A DNA stretch of 9,948 nucleotides. It comes from Candidatus Bathyarchaeota archaeon. Lineage in GTDB: Archaea > Thermoproteota > Bathyarchaeia > 40CM-2-53-6 > RBG-13-38-9. The position numbers and the translations under genes are program-made. Each line of letters opens with the position of its first letter. Within the stretch, counting starts at the first letter, position 1. Below are positions 5,082 through 9,948 of this stretch, one piece after another. The notes below the pieces were generated by a model. It ran no database searches, was not told the DNA's origin, and saw only the letters and a list, made by a program, of their open reading frames with translations. The DNA lies in contig JAOZGV010000188.1 of the NCBI GenBank assembly GCA_026015225.1, forward strand, positions 1 through 9,948. Reading direction: 5' to 3'.

Positions 5082-6005
5082 ATGGAAAGAAAGAAATTAA
5101 AAGTTGCCGTTGTACAAGACGCTCCTCCATATCCTCCAAGCAAAAATGAATCAACTGAATTTGCATGTAAACTTGTCGAAGAAGCAGGAAAGAATAAAGC
5201 GCGAATTATAGTATTGCCGGAGACTTTTATTCCAGCATACCCGAATTGGGCTATCGAGGCGAAACCCCCAATCGATTGGAATAATAAATGTTCAAAATTG
5301 ATAGAGGAATCGATTGAGATCCCAAGTCCCGAACTTGATCAGATATGCGATACTGCTAAGACTTTAGGATCAGTTGTCTGCCTAGGAGTTAGTGAACGAG
5401 ATAAAAATTTCAAAAATTCAATTTATAATTCGATCGTTTTTATTGATTCTAGCGGTAGACTCTTAGGTAAACACAGAAAATTGACTCCAGTCTACCGCGA
5501 GAAGGTATTTTGGACAAGTGGAGTTCCAAAGGATCTAAATTGTGTTTTTGAGACCTCGTTTGGAAAGATTGGGGGATTAGTATGCGCTGAGCATCTTAAC
5601 CCATTATTAAAGTCAGCCATGATAATCCAAAGAGAGGAGATACATGTAGCGTGTTACCCCGGTTGGGGCGGTCTGCCAAAGCATGTCTTGGATACTTCCA
5701 TCAGGCAATATGCGATTGAAGCCCAATGCTATGTTCTCGCGTCTTCACAATATATAAGCGGCATGCCTGAGAATTCTCAAGATACTGAGGCAAATTGGAA
5801 TTTCTATGGCGGAAGCGGTATTATAGATCCAATGGGAAATTATGTTGTTGGACCATCTTACGACAAAAAAGAAATACTATATGCCGATATTGACTTATCA
5901 AGTATTCTTGATAGAAAAGCATGGATTGATGTCACTGGAAAAGACGCAAGGTGGGACGTCATTCCTTTTCTATTAGAAAAATCTAATCAAATATATTTTG
6001 AATAA
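5082..6005 (+). CDS. Nitrilase (carbon-nitrogen hydrolase superfamily)
   Basis: A 307-residue enzyme, a usual nitrilase length. It would hydrolyse an organic nitrile to an acid and ammonia. The catalytic triad is clear: Glu47 in LPETFIPAYPNWA, Lys133 in GKHRKLTPVYREK (with the supporting Glu140), and Cys168 in GGLVCAEHLNPL. The N-terminal PETFIPAYP, the KLTP-x4-K-x-FW segment and the GGSGIIDPMG segment fit true nitrilases (branch 1) better than amidases or ureidopropionases. One oddity is that the residue after the catalytic Cys is Ala; the usual motif is CWE. Substrate is unknown; cyanide hydratase or aldoxime-pathway nitrilase are alternatives. I chose ATG 5082 with GTGAAGG upstream; GTG at 5067 would add five residues. 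The SPFH gene follows 25 bases later. Confidence 0.85.
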   Translation: MERKKLKVAVVQDAPPYPPSKNESTEFACKLVEEAGKNKARIIVLPETFIPAYPNWAIEAKPPIDWNNKCSKLIEESIEIPSPELDQICDTAKTLGSVVCLGVSERDKNFKNSIYNSIVFIDSSGRLLGKHRKLTPVYREKVFWTSGVPKDLNCVFETSFGKIGGLVCAEHLNPLLKSAMIIQREEIHVACYPGWGGLPKHVLDTSIRQYAIEAQCYVLASSQYISGMPENSQDTEANWNFYGGSGIIDPMGNYVVGPSYDKKEILYADIDLSSILDRKAWIDVTGKDARWDVIPFLLEKSNQIYFE

Positions 6006-6019
6006 AAAAAATTTATCAA

Positions 6020-6026
6020 GAGGTGG
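6020..6026 (+). promoter_or_regulatory. Ribosome binding site fixing the SPFH start
   Basis: GAGGTGG lies 4 bases before ATG 6031. The open frame extends upstream to TTG 5998, inside the nitrilase gene, but the ribosome site and the placement of the membrane helix at the N-terminus favour ATG 6031. Confidence 0.7.
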
Positions 6027-6030
6027 AAAT

Positions 6031-6837
6031 ATGACAGGAGCAGAAGCATTGATTTTTTTAATATTTGTCCTCTTTATAGTTTTAATACTAGCAGCCTCAA
6101 CAATAAAAATAAACAAACAATGGGAACAAGCATTAATTCTCCGGCTTGGAAAGTATAACAGAACAAAAGGCGCCGGCCTTTTTTATAAATTACCAATTTT
6201 TGAACAAACATATCGCAGAGATATGCGTGTTATGACGTTAGACATTAGAAAACAGGAAGTTATAACAAAAGACAATATTTCAGTGAGAATAGATGCAGTC
6301 GTCTTTATGAAGGTAAAGGATGCTGTAAAAAGCGTAACTGAAATTCAAGACTACATATACTCTGTTAGGCAATATTCTCAAACTACTTTAAGAAATGTGG
6401 TAGGAAGATACGAATTAGATGAGCTTCTAACTCAGAGAGAAAAGATCGCTGAGGAAGTTAAAAAGATCGTTGACCAAACCTCAGAAGATTGGGGCGTAGA
6501 CATATCTATAGTGGAATTACAGGATATCGAGTTACCAGAGGATATGAAGAGGATTATTGCACGACAAGCAGAAGCAGAGAGAGAAAAAAGAGGGGTTATA
6601 ATAAAGTCTGAAGGGGAGTTACAAGCTGCTGAAAATTTAAGGGAAGCTGCAGAAACTCTTGCAAAAGCTCCAAGTGCATTAGAGCTTAGAAGATTGTCTA
6701 CGCTGTCTGATGTAAGTCAGGATCAAAGCAATACAATCGTTTTTGCTGTTCCACTGGAATCCTTATCCGGTGCGATGGCATCGTCTTCTGGGCTACAAAT
6801 ACCTAAAGTACGAAAAACCAAAAAGAAAGAAGAATGA
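6031..6837 (+). CDS. Stomatin-like SPFH/band 7 membrane protein
   Basis: A 268-residue protein with an N-terminal membrane helix (about 5-24, very hydrophobic) and an SPFH/band 7 domain (about 26-185). Domain marks are QWEQALILRLGKYNRTKGAG near 30-49, DIRKQEVITKDNISVRIDAV near 71-90, and LRNVVGRYELDELLTQRE near 120-137. A charged Ala/Glu/Arg coiled-coil stretch (about 172-212) would drive oligomer formation. It ends in a short conserved-looking hydrophobic patch (NTIVFAVPLESL) and a Lys-rich tail. Stomatins build ring-like scaffolds that organise membrane proteases and channels. Archaeal ones are usually next to an NfeD gene; none is seen here, and it follows nitrilase by 25 bases as a likely co-transcribed gene. 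Confidence 0.88.
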   Translation: MTGAEALIFLIFVLFIVLILAASTIKINKQWEQALILRLGKYNRTKGAGLFYKLPIFEQTYRRDMRVMTLDIRKQEVITKDNISVRIDAVVFMKVKDAVKSVTEIQDYIYSVRQYSQTTLRNVVGRYELDELLTQREKIAEEVKKIVDQTSEDWGVDISIVELQDIELPEDMKRIIARQAEAEREKRGVIIKSEGELQAAENLREAAETLAKAPSALELRRLSTLSDVSQDQSNTIVFAVPLESLSGAMASSSGLQIPKVRKTKKKEE

Positions 6838-6932
6838 GCTTTTTTTAACCCATTTTTCTTTAATTAAAACTAGCGCAAACAATCAACTCTTCGTTACTTT
6901 TTACATTGAATGAGAAGTGTTTTAAATTGAAG

Positions 6933-7955
6933 ATGAGAGCGGCTCGTTTCTATCAAGTTGGAAAGGATTTAAAAATCGAAAAAGTAGCCGTACCTAAAGT
7001 TGGTCCCAACGAGGCGTTATTAAAAATAAAGGGATGTGGAGTTTGTCATACAGATATCCATTTTATATATGAGGGGCTCTTAAAACCTGGAAAGATCCCT
7101 CAAATCATGGGTCATGAACCATCTGGCGAAATAGTTGAACTGGGAAGCCATGTTCAAGATCATAACGTTGGAGACAAGGTATTAATACACTTCTATCAGA
7201 GTTGTGGAATCTGCCATTATTGTCTTATTGAAAAAGAGAATCTTTGCCTGAATCTGAAACACTTTGGATTCAATGTTGACGGTGGATATTCTGAGTATGC
7301 TGTAGTTGGATCAAGACATCTAGTAAAATTACCTGAAGAAATATCGTATGATGCGTGTATTCTTGTTGATTCTGGAGTTACTTCATATCATGCGATTACA
7401 AAAGTAGCCAAGTTAAAACCAGGTGAAACTACAATGATAATGGGAGCTGGTGGAGTTGGACTTATGCTTATACAGATTGCAAAACTTTCAGGTGCAGAAG
7501 TATTTGCAATAGATGTAAACGAAGAAAAATTGAAATTAGCAAAAAAAGTAGGGGCTGATAAAGCAATAAACTCAAGAAAAAAAGATGTTTTCGATGAAGT
7601 TATGAATTTTACCGATAAAACTGGAGTAGATGCAGTTTTTGAAACCGTGGGTTTTGAGAACACTTACGAAATCAGTTTGAATTGCTTATCAAGAGGCGGC
7701 AGGCTTGTGATCATCGGCTACCAGCCTGAGAATTATCTTCCACGAATTCACCCTATTCAGTTGATAGTTAAAGAAGCTAGCATTCTTACATCTCGTGCTG
7801 GAACGCATGGAGAATTGAAAAAAGTTGTTGATTTGTTGAGAAGAGAGAAGATTCAGCTTACAGTAACTGATAAATTCAAACTTGAACAGGTTAATGAGGC
7901 ATTATCCAAGTTGAGTAACGGGGAAATTATAGGTAGGGCCATAATCGTTCCTTGA
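6933..7955 (+). CDS. Zinc-dependent NAD(P) alcohol dehydrogenase (MDR family)
   Basis: A 340-residue enzyme oxidising alcohols or reducing aldehydes. The N-terminal GroES-like domain carries catalytic zinc ligands Cys38 (GCGVCHTD) and His61-Glu62 (GHEPSG), with Asp146 in the position of the third ligand. The structural zinc loop is complete, with C91, C94, C97 and C105. The Rossmann part has GAGGVG at 171-176, and Asp194 ending beta-2 (VFAIDVNEEK) points to NAD rather than NADP. Its length is normal. The open frame runs back to TTG 6906, but family proteins begin like MRAARFY, so ATG 6933 is chosen; TTG 6927 is possible. No strong ribosome site is visible, only GTG at about 6917. It stands 95 bases after the SPFH gene and converges on the short-chain dehydrogenase. 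Confidence 0.88.
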   Translation: MRAARFYQVGKDLKIEKVAVPKVGPNEALLKIKGCGVCHTDIHFIYEGLLKPGKIPQIMGHEPSGEIVELGSHVQDHNVGDKVLIHFYQSCGICHYCLIEKENLCLNLKHFGFNVDGGYSEYAVVGSRHLVKLPEEISYDACILVDSGVTSYHAITKVAKLKPGETTMIMGAGGVGLMLIQIAKLSGAEVFAIDVNEEKLKLAKKVGADKAINSRKKDVFDEVMNFTDKTGVDAVFETVGFENTYEISLNCLSRGGRLVIIGYQPENYLPRIHPIQLIVKEASILTSRAGTHGELKKVVDLLRREKIQLTVTDKFKLEQVNEALSKLSNGEIIGRAIIVP

Positions 7956-7979
7956 TGTGAGACTGAAATGTCAATCTAC

Positions 7980-8746
7980 TCAGATTAACAGACTTGCACC
8001 ATTTATGTCTATAGCAGCTCCGTTAATATATATTGATGCATCGGATACTAAAAAGAGTACTAGATCAGCAACGCTTTCAGGTTCGCCCAATTTTCCCATT
8101 GGAATTTCCTCTCTCCACTTATCAAGCTCCTCTATAGAGGTCGTCTCTCGAATCATGGGGGTATCTATCAGGCCTGGGCATATGCTGTTAACATTTATAT
8201 TATAAGGGGCTGCTTCTCTGGCAAGATGTCGAGTCAGTCCAAGTACTGCCGCTTTAGATGCGGTATAATGAGCGCCACCAAGTTCGCTTGTACTTCTACC
8301 AGCCGAAGAGAAACATTCACAATTTTTCCACTCTTCTTTTTTTTCATGTATTTTAAAACGACTTTAGAACAGTTGAAAACTCCTTTTACATTGATCTTCA
8401 TCACTAGATCCCATTCTTTATCATCGATCTCTTCAATCGATTCCCTTCTACGCAAAATTCCAGCATTGTTTACCAAAATATCAATACTTCCATACTTTGA
8501 TACAACCTCATCGACCATTCTTTCAACTTGTAAGTAATCGCCTACATCGGTTCGGTATCCAAGAGCATCTCCATTGGATATTTTGATTTCCTTGACAACT
8601 TTATTCATCATACTCTCGTCTAAATCGTTAACAATGACGATTGCTCCAAAAATCGACAACTTTTTTGCTATGGCTTCGCCCATTCCTCTTCCAGCTCCTG
8701 TAACAATTGCTATTTTACCTTTTAGACTAGACTTGTAGTATTCCAT
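7980..8746 (-). pseudogene. Short-chain dehydrogenase/reductase interrupted by one frameshift
   Basis: This is a classical SDR. It has TGAGRGMG (16-23) for the dinucleotide, Asp41 after beta-2 (VNDLDE, NAD preference), NNAG (93-96), and catalytic Tyr/Lys as YTASK in the second part. Reading from ATG 8746 is open to KIVNVS near residue 146, then leaves frame at about 8313. The plus-one-related frame continues at once with SAGRSTSELGGAHYTASKAA and runs to INGASLLI and a TGA at 7980. One missing base, for example restoring a Ser run (VSSSAG), rebuilds a normal enzyme of about 255 residues. All other motifs are intact, so this is either very recent damage or a sequence error. AGGA (8757-8760) is the ribosome site; ATG 8755 is an alternative start. 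Confidence 0.8.
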
Positions 8747-8854
8747 TACAAACATTTCCTAAAATTATTTCAAAACAATGTCATAATTAACATTAAGCTA
8801 CGATTATTTTTCAAGAATTAGCTTTTCAAATCTTTCATCCAAAACTATATTATT

Positions 8855-8870
8855 TTTATTTAATATTTTT
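8855..8870 (+). promoter_or_regulatory. TATA-like box, probably for a leaderless gene
   Basis: The TTTAATATT core (8859-8867) is centred 26 bases before ATG 8889, the normal archaeal TATA-to-start distance. No ribosome binding site lies between. Together these suggest a leaderless transcript. Confidence 0.4.
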
Positions 8871-8888
8871 CTATTCTTTTTAAAGAAA

Positions 8889-9948
8889 ATGATCTTAAAA
8901 GAAATTGAAAAAGAGATAGAGAAAGAGAAAGGGGATGGAAATTTTATCTATCCCTATTATGAAAAATATTGCTTTTCCAATATACCGTCTATGATATTAG
9001 AACTTTTTAATGTAAAACCCCTCAGACAGAATATACTTTCGCAAATTATTAAAGATAGATTCGAAATCGAGAAAATTTCAAAGATCGTTCTCTTCCTCAT
9101 CGACGGTTTGGGTTATAATGTTTGGACAAATTATTTGGAAAAGTTTGAAGTTTTTCATAATTTCACCGAAAAAGGTACCGTAATGTCCCTTACCAGTGTT
9201 TTCCCTTCCACAACTGCAGCCACACTGACTACCATAAACAGCGGTCTAACGCCTCAGGAACATGGACTTCCAGAATGGGTCACTTATTTTAAGGAAATTG
9301 ATATGTTAATAAATACTCTCCCATTCTCACCATTAGAGATTGGTGGGAGAGATGAACTCTTAAAAATGCAAGTTAGTCCAAGGATACTGTACAAGGGCGA
9401 AACGATCTATCAAATCTTGAAAAGATCAGGTGTGGAGTCCTTCAGTTTTATAAACGAGTCGTACGCACATAGCGCGTATTCGAGATTGGTTCATAAAGGT
9501 AGTAAAAAGATACCGTTCATTTATCCCTCAGATTTAGCTGTTAAATTGAAAAGTTCAATTAAGGAGGAGAGCGAGCCAGCCTATTTCTACGTTTATATCG
9601 ATGATATAGATTATGTTGGACATAAATATGGACCCGATTCTGATGAATTTCTAACTGAACTTACGGCTATCTCAAAATTTTTCAGTAAATTTTTCAATGC
9701 GATGGATAAAAAAACCGCAAGCGAAACGATTATCTTAATTATTGCTGACCATGGCATTATTGGCGTCTCCCCAAATGACACAATTTATCTCAATAAATAT
9801 AAAAGATTGATAAAAAATCTTCAAATAAGCGAAAATGGGAATCTAATTCCTCCTACGGGCAGTCCCCGTGATGTTTTTCTCCATATAAAACAGGATAAAA
9901 TTGAAGAAATGTATGATTTCCTATCAGAAGAGTTGAAAGAAAAGGCAA
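8889..9948 (+). CDS. Type I phosphodiesterase/nucleotide pyrophosphatase-like protein, 3' end outside the window
   Basis: The first 353 residues are present; the frame runs off the right edge. It belongs to the alkaline phosphatase superfamily (PF01663-like), two-metal enzymes that cleave phosphoesters. Visible ligands are Asp72 in LFLIDGLG and the nucleophile Thr109 (or Thr108) in FPSTTAATLTTINSGLTPQ. Asp241 and His245 follow in DYVGHKYGP, then Asp287-His288 in IIADHG. A highly charged Glu/Lys N-terminal helix (1-15) precedes the domain. There is no signal peptide or membrane segment, so it should be cytoplasmic. Substrate is unknown; a phosphoglycerate mutase-like role is less likely given the FPSTTAAT motif. 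The ATG has a TATA box 26 bases upstream but no ribosome binding site. Confidence 0.85.
   Translation, partial: MILKEIEKEIEKEKGDGNFIYPYYEKYCFSNIPSMILELFNVKPLRQNILSQIIKDRFEIEKISKIVLFLIDGLGYNVWTNYLEKFEVFHNFTEKGTVMSLTSVFPSTTAATLTTINSGLTPQEHGLPEWVTYFKEIDMLINTLPFSPLEIGGRDELLKMQVSPRILYKGETIYQILKRSGVESFSFINESYAHSAYSRLVHKGSKKIPFIYPSDLAVKLKSSIKEESEPAYFYVYIDDIDYVGHKYGPDSDEFLTELTAISKFFSKFFNAMDKKTASETIILIIADHGIIGVSPNDTIYLNKYKRLIKNLQISENGNLIPPTGSPRDVFLHIKQDKIEEMYDFLSEELKEKA

Noticed and set aside
7388..7663. Minus-strand frame opposite the alcohol dehydrogenase
   Set aside because: Antisense shadow; the Rossmann fold lies on the plus strand.
7957..8537. Two plus-strand frames downstream of the alcohol dehydrogenase
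   Set aside because: Both lie opposite the frameshifted short-chain dehydrogenase, whose motifs are unmistakable on the minus strand.

Overview
The window reads as a piece of an AT-rich archaeal chromosome. Promoters look archaeal: TATA-like boxes about 26 bases before likely transcript starts, with no bacterial -35/-10 pairs. Ribosome binding sites match the archaeal GGAGGTGAT pattern, and several genes start with TTG. The protein families agree: an archaeal (methanogen-type) thymidylate synthase, a DUF5679-like zinc ribbon, a DUF362 protein and an Hsp20 gene coupled to a winged-helix regulator. I cannot name the lineage; an uncultivated Thermoproteota/Bathyarchaeia-like or Thermoplasmata-like archaeon is a guess only.

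Layout. Positions 1-1030 form a small-protein zone. It holds a basic 64-residue hypothetical protein (-), then, from a divergent promoter, a 40-residue C/H zinc-ribbon protein and a 48-residue DUF5679-like zinc ribbon (+). A strikingly GC-rich hairpin island follows, and then a 32-residue single-membrane-segment protein with a perfect ribosome binding site. Next comes thyA (-), convergent with the small-protein genes and divergent from a DUF362 protein (+), which is followed by an exported, membrane-anchored rhodanese (+). At 3589-4963 on the minus strand is a stress operon: a winged-helix regulator, Hsp20, and the broken remains of a third gene. Its promoter carries four TTACC/GGTAA half-sites around the TATA box. 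Divergent from it are a nitrilase and a stomatin-like SPFH protein (+), spaced like an operon, followed by a zinc-dependent alcohol dehydrogenase (+). A short-chain dehydrogenase (-), interrupted by one frameshift, converges on the alcohol dehydrogenase. The window ends inside a phosphodiesterase of the alkaline phosphatase superfamily (+), which looks leaderless.

How the genes work together. The clearest unit is regulator plus Hsp20, probably autoregulated and stress-responsive. Nitrilase plus SPFH is a likely two-gene transcript with no obvious shared pathway. The alcohol dehydrogenase and the short-chain dehydrogenase both look NAD-linked, but they face each other and are not co-transcribed. 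The rest is ordinary housekeeping or accessory metabolism. I see no CRISPR array, tRNA, rRNA, insertion sequence or integrase.

I did not find a convincing large undescribed system. The best candidates for a second look are the GC-rich RNA-like island next to the tiny membrane protein, the multi-site operator of the Hsp20 operon, and the degraded gene behind Hsp20. Two reading-frame breaks (near 3745 and 8313) could be real decay or assembly errors.
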